A DNA stretch of 57,855 nucleotides from Aeromonas aquatica (GTDB lineage Bacteria > Pseudomonadota > Gammaproteobacteria > Enterobacterales > Aeromonadaceae), in the NCBI RefSeq assembly GCF_000764655.1, contig NZ_JRGL01000098.1, forward strand, positions 1 through 57,855, read 5' to 3'. Position 1 is the stretch's first letter, and each line of letters begins with the position of its first letter. Shown piece by piece: positions 27,866 through 37,134 of this stretch. The position numbers and the translations under genes were made by a program. The notes beneath the pieces were generated by a model. The model searched no databases. It saw only the letters and a list, made by a program, of their open reading frames with translations, and was not told the DNA's origin.

Positions 27866-28669
27866 TCAGCCGACGCTGGGGGCGAACAGCTGCTCCAGAT
27901 AGACGGCGACACCATCCTCGTCCGAGCTCAGGGTCTGCTCATGTTCAGGCAGAGCCAGCTTGAGGCGATCGTGGGCGTTGCCCATGACCACGCCGCGACC
28001 CACCATGCTCAGCATCTCGAAGTCATTCATGCCATCGCCGAAGGCGACTGCCTGGGACATCTCCAGTCCATTCTGGGCCAGCACGGCGCGCACGGCGTTG
28101 CCCTTGTGCACGCCACCGTGCATCACCTCGAGACAGTCCGGCAGGGAGAAGGTGACGTTGAGCCGATCACCATATTGCTGGTTGAGCCGGGTCTCGATCT
28201 CGAGCAGTTTCTCGTGATCGCCGATGTAGAACACCTTGTTGATCTTGTCCATCGGGTGAGTGGCGAGGTCGGTCAGGCGGTAGGCGAAGCCGGACTCTTC
28301 GTGGAATTGCAGCATCTTGGGCATCTCTTCCTCCACCAGCCACTCGTCGCCGTAGTAGACGTTGAGGTGGATGGAGGGATCCCGTTCCAGGGTGATCAGC
28401 TCGGCCGCCACCGAAGCGGGCAGCGCCTGATTGAAGATCAGCCGATCCTGCTTGTCGTGCACCACGGCGCCGTTGGAGGTGATGAGATAGATATCGAGTC
28501 CGAGCGCATCGCGGATGCCGCGCACGTCCACATGATGGCGACCGGTGGCCACCACGAACTTGATCCCCTGATCGACCAGGCGGTGCAGGGTGTCACGGGT
28601 GCGGGGGGAGATCTGGTGCTGCTTGTTGAGCAGGGTGCCATCGAGATCGGATACAACTACCTTGAACAT
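27866..28669 (-). CDS. yigL: HAD-superfamily Cof-type phosphatase, YigL-like
   Basis: A 267-residue IIB-type HAD phosphatase. Motif I is VVSDLDGTLLNKQHQ. FVVATGRHHVDVRGIRD and ITSNGAVVHD follow, and motif IV is VAFGDGMNDFEMLSMVG. Alignment by memory with E. coli YigL (a pyridoxal-phosphate and sugar-phosphate phosphatase) is close over the whole length, including CLEVMHGGVHKGNA. Two adjacent ATGs exist at 28672 and 28669; the second is six bases from GAGG and is preferred. As in E. coli it lies downstream of pldB. Here the pair has become attached to the spoT-trmH operon. Confidence 0.9.
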   Translation of the reverse strand: MFKVVVSDLDGTLLNKQHQISPRTRDTLHRLVDQGIKFVVATGRHHVDVRGIRDALGLDIYLITSNGAVVHDKQDRLIFNQALPASVAAELITLERDPSIHLNVYYGDEWLVEEEMPKMLQFHEESGFAYRLTDLATHPMDKINKVFYIGDHEKLLEIETRLNQQYGDRLNVTFSLPDCLEVMHGGVHKGNAVRAVLAQNGLEMSQAVAFGDGMNDFEMLSMVGRGVVMGNAHDRLKLALPEHEQTLSSDEDGVAVYLEQLFAPSVG

Positions 28670-28765
28670 CATTACCTCGGCATGAATGGAATGCCGGGGC
28701 AGTGTACCCCAGCGTCTGACCTCACCCCATTTATTTAGGGATCCAAAAAATAGCCAGTATCGGCG

Positions 28766-29806
28766 CTAGAAACGAGCGAAGAACGCCAGGGTCGCGGTCA
28801 GTGCGGGAAGGCGCTGGGTATCCGCCTCGATAAACAGCTCGTGCCAGCCCCCCTCGATCCGCAGCGGCTTGCCCCCTTCACAACGTGCCCTGGTGCAGAA
28901 CTCGTCCTGGGCCAGGTTGTCGACGATGCCGTCATCCCCCGCCTGTATCAGCAGCAGCGGCGTCTTGATCCTGTCTGCCTCGGCGATGGCGGCATCCCCG
29001 GCCTTGATGCCCTCGCGGATCCAGTGGGCGGTGACGCCGCCCAGCTTGATCTGCGGCTGCTGTTCATAGAGCTGGCGGAATGCCTGATAGCGGGGCTCGC
29101 TGTGACTCAGACCGTTGTCGGCGAAATCGTGGGAGACATAGCCCCCCTGTCCCGGCCCGTAGGGGGGCTCGCCCCACCAGCTGCCGACCGTATCCATGGT
29201 GACCGCCAGCCCCTTGGCCAGCCACTTGGGCAGGCCGCCGAGGTTGATGCCCAGCATGGGGGAGGAGAGCACGGCCGCCTTGATGTCATCCGGCCAGCGT
29301 TCCAGATAGCGTGCCGAGATGGCACCCCCCATGGAGTGGGCCAGCAGGAACAGCTTGGCGGGTTGGTCCGCGACTATGACCTCGTCGTGGAACTGCTTCA
29401 GATCCAGCACATAGTCGTCGAAGTCGGCGACATAGCCCCTCTCCGGATCCGCCAGCATGCGGCCGGACAGCCCCTGGCCGCGATGATCGATGAGATAGAG
29501 GCTGTAGCCCTGACGCCACAGATCCCAGGCCAGCTCTTGATACTTGAGGTAGCTCTCGACCCGGCCGTTGACGATGAGGATGGCTCTGTCCACCTTGGCC
29601 TGGCGCAGGGCGGCGTAGCGGATGCTCACCCCGCCCTTGCCCTTGAACTCCCCTTCTACCGCGTGGTCGCGCCAGAAGTCGGGCAGGGTCTGCTGATGAA
29701 GAGAGGGGACCTCGGCTTCCATGGTGAGCTGATAGGGATTGTCCACGGCGAGGGCTCCGGCAGAAAACAGGGTCAGGGCCAGCAAGGGCAGGCAGTTAAC
29801 TTTCAT
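28766..29806 (-). CDS. pldB: Lysophospholipase PldB-like, with signal peptide
   Basis: A 346-residue alpha/beta hydrolase of the PldB (lysophospholipase L2) family that releases fatty acid from lysophospholipids. The nucleophile is in LLAHSMGGAISARYLE, and the region ILIVNGRVESYLKYQELAWDL with LIDHRGQGLSGR is characteristic. The C-terminal Asp (LIQAGDDGIVDN) and His (EGGWHELFIE) complete the triad. The N-terminus ([20 protein letters not shown]) looks like a cleavable Sec signal, unlike E. coli PldB, so a periplasmic or envelope location is inferred. Its start lies inside the trmH 3' end (11-base overlap), so translation is coupled. Confidence 0.9.
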   Translation of the reverse strand: MKVNCLPLLALTLFSAGALAVDNPYQLTMEAEVPSLHQQTLPDFWRDHAVEGEFKGKGGVSIRYAALRQAKVDRAILIVNGRVESYLKYQELAWDLWRQGYSLYLIDHRGQGLSGRMLADPERGYVADFDDYVLDLKQFHDEVIVADQPAKLFLLAHSMGGAISARYLERWPDDIKAAVLSSPMLGINLGGLPKWLAKGLAVTMDTVGSWWGEPPYGPGQGGYVSHDFADNGLSHSEPRYQAFRQLYEQQPQIKLGGVTAHWIREGIKAGDAAIAEADRIKTPLLLIQAGDDGIVDNLAQDEFCTRARCEGGKPLRIEGGWHELFIEADTQRLPALTATLAFFARF

Positions 29807-30542
29807 CGGATGGATACTCCATGTCCATAGGGTCTTCCTGTTGTGCGGCCCAGCCTTTGCGGGTCAGCTGCATCCGTTGCCACCAGGCCTCGTCCGCCAG
29901 GATCTCGCCCGCCGGGCCGAGCTGGGGGTAGGGCATCTCTTTTTCTTTGCAGAGCTGGGCATAGATGGGATAGCCCCCCTCGAACAAGATGCTGTTCTGC
30001 TCGTCGAGATCTAGGGGGCAACCGCGCTGGTAGCAGCCCGCCAGCTCGCGCTGGCGCTGGGCCTCGTACAGGATGGCGGCGGCGGCCACCGAGACGTTGA
30101 GGGACTGCACCATGCCCACCATGGGGATGACGATATGATGATCGGCCAGCGCCAGCGCCTCTTCCCCTATGCCGTGCTTCTCCTGGCCCACCAGGATGGC
30201 GGTGGGCTTGGTGTAGTCGATGGCACGAAAGTCCACCGAACTCTCGGAGAGGTGGGTCGCCAGGATCTGCATGCCGCTGGCTTTCAGCTTGCTGACCGCG
30301 GTACCTATGTCCGGGTGCAGCTTCACATCTACCCAGTTCTGGCTGCCACGGGCGGTGCCCTTGCGGGGGTGGATGGAGGTCTTGGGCCAGACCGCGTGCA
30401 CGCGATGGATGCCGATGGCGTCGGCGGTGCGCACTATGGCGGCCAGGTTGTGAGGCTTGTGGACCTCTTCCATGCAGACGGTCAGGTCGAGCTGGCGCAT
30501 GGCCAGCATGTCGGAAATCCGTTTAAAGCGTTCAGGTGTCAT
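29796..30542 (-). CDS. trmH: tRNA (guanosine(18)-2'-O)-methyltransferase TrmH
   Basis: A 248-residue SPOUT-class methyltransferase that methylates the 2'-OH of G18 in the tRNA D-loop. The family motifs are [20 protein letters not shown] (motif 1, with the catalytic Arg), [15 protein letters not shown] (motif 2) and [20 protein letters not shown] (motif 3, the AdoMet knot). It follows spoT as in E. coli; recG, which comes next in E. coli, is replaced here by pldB. A GC hairpin lies in the spoT-trmH gap. Confidence 0.96.
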   Translation of the reverse strand: MTPERFKRISDMLAMRQLDLTVCMEEVHKPHNLAAIVRTADAIGIHRVHAVWPKTSIHPRKGTARGSQNWVDVKLHPDIGTAVSKLKASGMQILATHLSESSVDFRAIDYTKPTAILVGQEKHGIGEEALALADHHIVIPMVGMVQSLNVSVAAAAILYEAQRQRELAGCYQRGCPLDLDEQNSILFEGGYPIYAQLCKEKEMPYPQLGPAGEILADEAWWQRMQLTRKGWAAQQEDPMDMEYPSDES

Positions 30543-30642
30543 ATCAGTTTCTATGCAGTGGGGCTCCAGCTGGCCAGAATGGTCAGCATGCCGGATAGGC
30601 GGCTTACGCGCTCGGGAGCCACGGGTTGTCTCTGTAAAAGCA

Positions 30643-30664
30643 ACAGGCGGCTTGCGCCGCCTGT
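30643..30664 (-). terminator. Hairpin between spoT and trmH, possible partial terminator
   Basis: A perfect 9-bp stem ACAGGCGGC/GCCGCCTGT with loop TTGC starts two bases after the spoT stop and is followed on the minus strand by TGCTTTTACAG. It could reduce read-through from spoT into trmH. Confidence 0.6.
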
Positions 30665-30666
30665 GT

Positions 30667-32784
30667 TCAGTTCTTCTGTCGGCTCACTCTGAGCACGTTG
30701 GGCATCACCCGGATCTTGCGCATGATGTTGGCAAGGTGGATACGGCTCTTGGTGGTGATGAGCAGGGTGACCAGATAGACCCGGCCATCCTTCTCCTCGG
30801 TACTGATGGCGTGAATGTTGGCGCCGGTGGCCGCGATCACGTTGGCCAGCTCCGCCAGCGCTCCCTGATGGTTGATGATCTCGATGCTGATGCCGGTGCG
30901 GAATTCCTGCTCCTGCTCCTTGTCCACCTCCCACTGCACCGGCAGGTACTTGTCCGGTTCGCGGCTGTAGCCCCTGATGTTGCGGCAGGACTCCTGGTGG
31001 ATCACCAGGCCCTTGCCCGGGCTGATGTGGGCGATGATGGCGTCCCCCGGGATCGGGCGGCAGCAGTTGGCGAAGGTGACCAGCATGCCGTCGGCCCCCT
31101 TGATCGGCATCTTCTTGCCGGTGGACTTGGGCTGCTCTTCCGGCGGCAGTTCATCCCCCAGCATGCGGCGCGCCACCATGACGCTCATGGCGTTGCCGAG
31201 GCCCACGTCGGCCAGCAGGCCCTGCAGATTCTCGTGCTTGGTGTCGGCCAGCACCTGCTTGATGCGCGGTTCGGGGATGTCTTCGATGTTCTTGGCACCG
31301 AGCGCATGGTTGAGCAGGCGGCGACCCAGCACCACCGACTCTTCGGTACGCAGGTTCTTGAGGAACTGGCGGATCTTGGAGCGCGCCTTGGTGGTCACCA
31401 CGAAATTGAGCCAGGCCGCGTTCGGGCGGGCGCCGGGGGCCGTGATGATCTCCACCGTCTGACCCGAATGCAGCGGGCTGCTGAGCGGGTAGGGGTGACG
31501 GTCGACCCTTGAGCCGACACAGGCGTGACCGATGTCGGTGTGCACCGTGTAGGCGAAGTCCACCGGGGTGGCGCCGGCGGGCAGCTCCATGATGCGGCCC
31601 TCCGGGGTGAAGACGTAGATCTCGTCAGGGAAGAGGTCGGTCTTGACCCCTTCGATGAATTCGAACGAGCTGCCGGCGCTCTGTTGCAGCTCCAGCAGGC
31701 TCTGCATCCAGCGCTGAGCGCGGATCTGGGCCGTGGTGCCCGAGCTGTCGCCATCCTGCTTGTAGGCCCAGTGGGCGGCAACCCCCTTGTCGGCCATCTG
31801 ATCCATGAATTCGGTGCGGATCTGCACCTCGACCGGCACCCCGTGCGGCCCCACCAGGGAGGTGTGCAGCGACTGGTAGCCGTTGCTCTTGGGGATGGCG
31901 ATATAGTCCTTGAAGCGGCCGGGACGTGGCTTGTAGAGGCTGTGCATCTGGCCCAGCACCCGGTAACAGGTATCTATGTCCTTTACCCTCACGCGAAAGG
32001 CGTAGATATCCATCACTTCGTGGAATTGCAGTTCTTTCTTCTCCATTTTGTTGTAAATGGAGAATAAATTCTTCTCGCGCCCGCTCACCTGAGAGTCGAT
32101 GCCGGCCTCCCGCAGCCGGCCCTCAATCTCGCTCTGGATGGAGTCGATGATCTCGCGGCGATTGCCACGGGCGCGGCGCACCGATTCCCGCAGCACCCGG
32201 GAGCGCATGGGGTAGAGCGCCTCGAAGCCAAGCTCTTCCAGCTCGTTCTTCATGGTGTGGATGCCGAGACGGTTGGCGATGGGGGCGAAGATTTCCAGCG
32301 TCTCGCGGGCGATGCGGCGACGCTTGTCCGGCCGAAGTGAGCCCAGCGTGCGCATGTTGTGGGTGCGGTCGGCGAGCTTGATCAGGATGACCCGGATGTC
32401 CTGGGTCATGGCCATCATCATCTTGCGGAAGTTTTCGGCCTGGGCTTCCTTGCGATCGCGAAACTTCAGCTTGTCGAGCTTGGAGACGCCCGATACCAGC
32501 TCGGCAACGGCGTTGCCAAACAGTTCGGCCAGATCGTCTTTGGTGACGGGGGTGTCTTCGATGACGTCGTGCAGCACGGCGGCCATCAGGGTTTCGTGGT
32601 CGAGGCGCATGTCGCCCAGGATCCGGGCCACGGCAACGGGGTGGGTGATATAGGGCTCGCCGCTGGAACGCATCTGTCCCTGGTGAGCATCACGGGCCAC
32701 CACATAGGCTTGCCTGAGCTTCTCGACCTGCTCGGAAGGCAGGTAGGAATTGGCTATTTCTTTAAGATTTTCAAATAAATACAA
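30667..32784 (-). CDS. spoT: Bifunctional (p)ppGpp synthase/hydrolase SpoT
   Basis: A 705-residue alarmone enzyme, close to the 702 residues of E. coli SpoT. The N-terminal HD hydrolase ([24 protein letters not shown]) is followed by the synthetase domain ([20 protein letters not shown]), a TGS domain at about 390-450 ([20 protein letters not shown]), a helical/Zn-finger-like region ([11 protein letters not shown]) and a C-terminal ACT domain ([13 protein letters not shown]). I start it at TTG 32784 ([16 protein letters not shown]), because E. coli spoT also starts at TTG and upstream codons do not look like protein. It lies in the gmk-rpoZ-spoT-trmH order. Confidence 0.96.
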   Translation of the reverse strand: MYLFENLKEIANSYLPSEQVEKLRQAYVVARDAHQGQMRSSGEPYITHPVAVARILGDMRLDHETLMAAVLHDVIEDTPVTKDDLAELFGNAVAELVSGVSKLDKLKFRDRKEAQAENFRKMMMAMTQDIRVILIKLADRTHNMRTLGSLRPDKRRRIARETLEIFAPIANRLGIHTMKNELEELGFEALYPMRSRVLRESVRRARGNRREIIDSIQSEIEGRLREAGIDSQVSGREKNLFSIYNKMEKKELQFHEVMDIYAFRVRVKDIDTCYRVLGQMHSLYKPRPGRFKDYIAIPKSNGYQSLHTSLVGPHGVPVEVQIRTEFMDQMADKGVAAHWAYKQDGDSSGTTAQIRAQRWMQSLLELQQSAGSSFEFIEGVKTDLFPDEIYVFTPEGRIMELPAGATPVDFAYTVHTDIGHACVGSRVDRHPYPLSSPLHSGQTVEIITAPGARPNAAWLNFVVTTKARSKIRQFLKNLRTEESVVLGRRLLNHALGAKNIEDIPEPRIKQVLADTKHENLQGLLADVGLGNAMSVMVARRMLGDELPPEEQPKSTGKKMPIKGADGMLVTFANCCRPIPGDAIIAHISPGKGLVIHQESCRNIRGYSREPDKYLPVQWEVDKEQEQEFRTGISIEIINHQGALAELANVIAATGANIHAISTEEKDGRVYLVTLLITTKSRIHLANIMRKIRVMPNVLRVSRQKN

Positions 32785-32914
32785 GACAGTCCCCGCAGTG
32801 GCGAAACAGCAATTCGTGGAATTGAGGGTATGTCTCCGAGTTTGCGAGGTTTTCGAGCGGTTGTAAATGGGGAGAACAGTCGGCACCCGGGCGGGTGCCA
32901 ACCGGAAAAATAAC

Positions 32915-33190
32915 TTAACCGCGGCCTTCAGCGATGGCAGCAACGGCAGCCAGCTCGGCGGCTTCCTGCTCTTGCTGCTCGTAGCGGTCCTGGGTATCCA
33001 TCACTTGATTGTTCACCAGACCCATCTCGATCTCGCGCAGGGCGATCACGGTCGGCTTGTCGTTCTCTGGGTCGACCAAGGGATCTTTGCCTTGTACCGC
33101 GATTTGACGGGCGCGGCGCGCGGCGACCAGCACCAGATCAAAACGGTTACCTACCTGTTTTACAGCATCTTCTACAGTAACGCGTGCCAT
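32915..33190 (-). CDS. rpoZ: DNA-directed RNA polymerase omega subunit
   Basis: A 91-residue omega subunit that helps fold and hold beta-prime and contributes a ppGpp-binding site. It starts [20 protein letters not shown], with the family signature [12 protein letters not shown] and the N-terminal MARVT that inserts into beta-prime intact. It is 130 bases upstream of spoT and 78 bases downstream of gmk in the same direction. This couples omega with the alarmone enzyme, as in most gammaproteobacteria. Confidence 0.98.
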   Translation of the reverse strand: MARVTVEDAVKQVGNRFDLVLVAARRARQIAVQGKDPLVDPENDKPTVIALREIEMGLVNNQVMDTQDRYEQQEQEAAELAAVAAIAEGRG

Positions 33191-33268
33191 GAGGACTCCA
33201 GTGTTTGGGCTTTCTGTGTTGAAAAAAGCGGTGTTTAAAAATGACGCAAAAGTTTACTTGTTTTTGGA

Positions 33269-33895
33269 CTATTCTGCCAGCAACTGTTGCAGCAAGTTTT
33301 GTTGGGCCTGCTGTTGCTGATGCAATGCCAGCCGCTGGCACTCGATGATGGCCCTGAGCTGGAACAGCGCCTGCTCAAAGTCTTCGTTGATGATGACATA
33401 GTCATACTCGTCGTAGTGCACCATTTCGGCAATGGCTTTCTCCATTCGCCCTTTGATCACCTCGGCACTGTCCTGGCCGCGTCCGATCAGGCGTTGCTGC
33501 AGCTCGGCGCGGCTGGGGGGCAGGATGAAGATGGACTTGGTCGGCATCTGCTCGCGGATCTGGCGAGCACCCTGCCAGTCGATGTCGAGGAAGACGTCGA
33601 TGCCTTGGGCCAGACAGGCCTCGATGGCGGCGCGGGAGGTGCCATAGTAGTTGCCGAAGACCTCGGCCCACTCCAGAAAGTCGCCGCGCGCGATCAGCGC
33701 CTTGAACTCTTCTACCTGCACGAAGTGGTAGTGCACCCCATTCTCTTCCCCTGGGCGCATGGCGCGGGTAGTGTGGGAGACCGACAGTTGCATCTTGCCA
33801 GCATCGTTATGCTTGGTCAGCAAGGCATTGATCAGGCTGGACTTACCCGCCCCGCTAGGGGAGGAGATGATGTAGAGAGTGCCTTGTTGCGCCAT
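33269..33895 (-). CDS. gmk: Guanylate kinase
   Basis: A 208-residue nucleoside monophosphate kinase (GMP + ATP to GDP + ADP). The P-loop is [12 protein letters not shown]. The GMP-binding segment is [21 protein letters not shown], followed by the acidic [13 protein letters not shown]. The ATG at 33895 (MAQQGTLYI) has AAAGG about nine bases upstream. It is the first gene of the gmk-rpoZ-spoT-trmH cluster. The 269-base spacer upstream holds its promoter and the terminator of the neighbouring LPS gene. Confidence 0.97.
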   Translation of the reverse strand: MAQQGTLYIISSPSGAGKSSLINALLTKHNDAGKMQLSVSHTTRAMRPGEENGVHYHFVQVEEFKALIARGDFLEWAEVFGNYYGTSRAAIEACLAQGIDVFLDIDWQGARQIREQMPTKSIFILPPSRAELQQRLIGRGQDSAEVIKGRMEKAIAEMVHYDEYDYVIINEDFEQALFQLRAIIECQRLALHQQQQAQQNLLQQLLAE

Positions 33896-34042
33896 GTCTG
33901 TACCTTTAAGCGATGACAGTGTTTTGGTTGTAGCAGAGGCCGCCGTCTTGTGCCCGATAAGGGAGACAGTCGCTCGCAAAACACGGAAAAATCAGAATCA
34001 GAGGGATCTAAAGGCGGCGAATTTTAGCAGATGGTGGCGGAT

Positions 34043-34072
34043 AAAAAAACGGCCGGAATCATATTCCAGCCG
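34043..34072 (-). terminator. Intrinsic terminator of the heptosyltransferase gene
   Basis: A 10-bp stem (34050-34072), CGGCTGGAAT/ATTCCGGCCG on the minus strand with loop ATG and one T-G pair, is followed by seven T. It lies about 90 bases after the stop of the glycosyltransferase gene. Confidence 0.9.
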
Positions 34073-34164
34073 ATCAAAGTATTCGTAGCTTGCTGCGGGA
34101 GCGTCACCCACAGGTCACTATTCTGCCTCTGGCGTGGGAGATGGGCCAGCAGGTTATCCCAGCC

Positions 34165-35247
34165 TCAGGATTCGGAATTTCCGAGTTTTTCACCGCCAGG
34201 CAGTCGATGCTGGGCGCAGATCCGATCGAAGGCGGCGATCACCCGCTCGCTCGTTATCTTGCTCATGGCGTCAGGATCCTTGAGGCGGGTGCGCCAGTCG
34301 AGCTGTGCCAGCGGCTTGCCGGTCTCCTGCTCGATGAGTTCCTGATAGACGCTGACCGCATAGTCGCGGCACAGATAGGGGCCGGTGCGCGCCGGATTGT
34401 GGTGGGCGTAGAGGCCGATGACCGGAGTTCCCACCAGGGTCGCCATGTGGGTGGGCCCCGTGTCCGGTGCCAGCACCAGGCTGGCCTCGGCGATCAGTGC
34501 CAGCAGTTGCTTGAGGTTGGTCTGGCCCACCAGATCCACCGGCCTGCTCTGGCTCAGCCGCTGGATGTCGGCGGCGAGATCCCGCTCCAGTTTGGCCGGA
34601 CCGCCACAGAGATAGACCTGAAAACCCTTGCCGGCGGCGTGATCCGCCAGGGCGGCATAACCGGCGGCGGTCCAGTTCTTGAACGCCTTGCTGGCGGCGG
34701 CGCAGATGAGCAGGGTGGGCTTGCCGCCCACCTTCTGCCGGGCCCAGTCGCGCTGTTCCGTGCCTATGGGCAACTGCCAGTCCGGCGTCAGATCCCGGAT
34801 GCCGAGCTCTTTGGCGAAGGCGAGAAAACCGTCGAGCACATGGGGGGAGGCGGGCGAGGGCACGCGATGGTTGGTGAATAACCACTGACCGTCGCTGGCG
34901 CGTTCTTTATCGAAGCCGAGTTTGACGCCGGCCTTGATGCCGAGAGTGGCGATGCTGGCCCGCAGGGCGGCCTGCAGGTGCAGCAGGGCGTCGAACCGGC
35001 GGCCCTTGAGGGTCTGCCACAGCGCGCGATAACCGCGCCAGCCCTTGCTCTTGTCGAAGGCAATGACCTCGACTCCGGGCAGGTCGGCAAAAAGTGTCGC
35101 TTCAATCTTGCCGGTGATCCAGGTGATGCGAGTCTCTGGCCACTCCCGCTGAATGACGCGCACCAGCGCCAGCGCATGGCAGCAATCCCCGATGGCGGAG
35201 AGCCGCAGGATGCAGATAGAAGAAGGTGGCGTTTGGAACAGCGGCAT
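34165..35247 (-). CDS. Glycosyltransferase family 9, heptosyltransferase (OpsX-like)
   Basis: A 360-residue GT9 enzyme of lipopolysaccharide inner-core synthesis. GT9 features are ICILRLSAIGDCCHALALVRVI at the N-terminus (usual GDxxxxxP-type loop with GDCCHA), the acceptor-side HLQAALRAS, and the ADP-heptose site VLAPDTGPTHMATLVGTPVIGLYAHHNP. It is divergent from the Kdo kinase gene; in Haemophilus the same pairing is heptosyltransferase I (OpsX), which adds heptose to phosphorylated Kdo, so that role is inferred. The start is uncertain: the ATG at 35247 lacks a clear ribosome site and a TTG lies four codons upstream. Confidence 0.88.
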   Translation of the reverse strand: MPLFQTPPSSICILRLSAIGDCCHALALVRVIQREWPETRITWITGKIEATLFADLPGVEVIAFDKSKGWRGYRALWQTLKGRRFDALLHLQAALRASIATLGIKAGVKLGFDKERASDGQWLFTNHRVPSPASPHVLDGFLAFAKELGIRDLTPDWQLPIGTEQRDWARQKVGGKPTLLICAAASKAFKNWTAAGYAALADHAAGKGFQVYLCGGPAKLERDLAADIQRLSQSRPVDLVGQTNLKQLLALIAEASLVLAPDTGPTHMATLVGTPVIGLYAHHNPARTGPYLCRDYAVSVYQELIEQETGKPLAQLDWRTRLKDPDAMSKITSERVIAAFDRICAQHRLPGGEKLGNSES

Positions 35248-35391
35248 GATGTGGCGCAATGGTGGCAGAATGGATGGATGGCATTATGCAAACTCCCTTG
35301 TGGATTGTAAAATCGCACCCGCTGGCATGCCTGACCGGCACATTCTCCATGGATTGATGCATTGCGCCCAACTATCGACCGGAATCTTCAG

Positions 35392-36117
35392 ATGTTGACA
35401 CAGACCGTCCATAACCAGATCTGCTGGTATGCCGAAGGGGCCTTCCGCGACCCTTCCCCCGAATTGTTCGATCCGGCCTGGTGGCAGACCCATCGCCAGG
35501 TGGTGGGTTCCGCCATCGGTCGCGGGGTGACCTGGTTTGTGAAGGATGAGTCGCGCCACCTGGTGCTGCGCCACTACTACCGTGGTGGCATGGTGGGCAA
35601 GCTGGTGCGGGATCGTTTCTGGTTTGAAGGGGTGGAGACCAGCCGTGCCATGGTCGAGTTCAGCCTGCTGGCCAGGCTGAGCGAGCAGGGGCTGCCGGTG
35701 CCGCGCCCGTTTGCGGCGCGTATGGTCAAGCAGGGTCCCTTCTATCGCGCCGATATCCTGATCGAGCGCATCCGCGGCGCCAAGGATCTGGTGGCGCTGC
35801 TCAAGCAAGGCAGCATCGCCGGCGAGGTGTGGCACAGGGTCGGCCAGACGGTGCGCCAACTGCACGATGCCGGCGTCTATCACGCCGATCTCAATAGCCA
35901 CAACCTGTTGCTCGACAAAGACGGCAAGGTCTGGGTGATCGATTTCGACAAGGGGGCCATCCGCTCCCCCGGTAGCTGGCAGCAGGCCAACCTTGAGCGG
36001 TTGCTGCGCTCCTTCACCAAGGAGTCCCAACTGCATACCAGTTTTCACTTCGTGCCGGAAAACTGGCAGGCGCTGATGGCGGGATATCAGGGCACCACGG
36101 GCGGAAAAGCAGGCTGA
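35392..36117 (+). CDS. kdkA: 3-deoxy-D-manno-octulosonic acid (Kdo) kinase
   Basis: A 241-residue kinase that phosphorylates the single Kdo residue of lipid A-Kdo in organisms with a phosphorylated Kdo core. The eukaryotic-kinase-like catalytic loop is VYHADLNSHNLLLD and the metal motif is VWVIDFDKGAIR. The N-terminal RHYYRGGMVGKLVRDRFWF is typical of the family. The ATG at 35392 has GGA nine bases upstream; a TTG 30 bases further up is less likely. It is divergent from the heptosyltransferase gene with a 144-base spacer. It acts on the cytoplasmic face of the inner membrane. Confidence 0.93.
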   Translation: MLTQTVHNQICWYAEGAFRDPSPELFDPAWWQTHRQVVGSAIGRGVTWFVKDESRHLVLRHYYRGGMVGKLVRDRFWFEGVETSRAMVEFSLLARLSEQGLPVPRPFAARMVKQGPFYRADILIERIRGAKDLVALLKQGSIAGEVWHRVGQTVRQLHDAGVYHADLNSHNLLLDKDGKVWVIDFDKGAIRSPGSWQQANLERLLRSFTKESQLHTSFHFVPENWQALMAGYQGTTGGKAG

Positions 36118-36188
36118 GCTTGTTGCTCGGCGCGAGCGCCAATGCTACTTATTTGGGCTGATATTTGGATCCGGTTTCGAGGCGTGTG

Positions 36189-37052
36189 ATGGAAAGAGAT
36201 GTAACTCCCTGGGTTGAGACCGTGACCCGGCTCGATATGTCCCTGATGGCGCAAGCCATGGAGATGCTGGAGGCCGGGATCTGGGTCTGGTCGGCGGAGC
36301 AGGGGCTGAGGCGCGATCCCTCCTGCCTGCAACTGCTGGGGCTTGAAGGCGATGAGCTGGATGATCTCGGCTGGCTGGCACGGGTGCACCCGGACGATAC
36401 CGCCCGCCTGGAAGAGGCCATCAGGGCGTGCCAGAGTGGCCAGGGCAACGGGCTGCGCCTCGAGTATCGCATCTTGCACCATCAGGGCCACTACCTCCGG
36501 CTGGAGGAGCGGGTGCGCAGTGATGGGCAGGGTCAGCTGTTGGGGGTGGTACGCCACCTCGATCCGGCCGCACCCCAGCTGGACGAACGCCACAATACGG
36601 ATCCCCTCACCGGGCTCGAGAGCCGCAGTTACTTCGAGTTGCTGCTGGATGAGCGGCTGGCACACGAGAGCGGCAGCTTCTGCCTGCTGCAGTTCACCGT
36701 GGATCACAGCAGCAAGATATTGCAGCTGTTCGGTGAGGTGGCCTGCGACGCCATGCTGGCGAAGCTGGCTCGCATAGTGCGCCGCGAGCTGCGCCGGGAA
36801 GATCCCTTCGCCCGCTGGGACGAGGATGGTTTCATCCTGATGCTGTCCCAGACCGATCGCCTGAGCGGCCTGGAGATCGCCGAGCGGCTGCGCCTCGAAA
36901 TCGCCGATGCCAACCTGTTGCCCGAGCGGCCGGTGACCGTCAGCATCGGGTTGGTACAGAGCCAGAGCGCCGAGCAGATCGATCACTTGTTGGCCCGGCT
37001 GGCCTCTTGCCACGGCCAGGCCAAGCGGGAGCACAACACCGTCATCGGTTGA
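36189..37052 (+). CDS. PAS domain with degenerate GGDEF domain
   Basis: A 287-residue soluble protein. A PAS_3-type fold spans about residues 20-130 (WVWSAEQGLRRDPS; GWLARVHPDDTARLEEAI; VRSDGQGQLLGVVRHLD). A GGDEF-like domain follows (NTDPLTGLESRSYFELLLDE), but the signature loop reads RWDEDGFILML in place of RWGGDEF, so diguanylate cyclase activity is unlikely. It may be a c-di-GMP or GTP receptor or an interaction module. The ATG at 36189 has CGAGG seven bases upstream. It lies 71 bases after kdkA in the same direction; a functional link to LPS is not evident. Confidence 0.85.
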   Translation: MERDVTPWVETVTRLDMSLMAQAMEMLEAGIWVWSAEQGLRRDPSCLQLLGLEGDELDDLGWLARVHPDDTARLEEAIRACQSGQGNGLRLEYRILHHQGHYLRLEERVRSDGQGQLLGVVRHLDPAAPQLDERHNTDPLTGLESRSYFELLLDERLAHESGSFCLLQFTVDHSSKILQLFGEVACDAMLAKLARIVRRELRREDPFARWDEDGFILMLSQTDRLSGLEIAERLRLEIADANLLPERPVTVSIGLVQSQSAEQIDHLLARLASCHGQAKREHNTVIG

Positions 37053-37134
37053 TTTTTAGTCAGCACTCACTCACCCGATGACGTCGGTGGGCCAAAGAGA
37101 GTCAGCATTGACGGGCCTGGCGGTCGACCGATCG

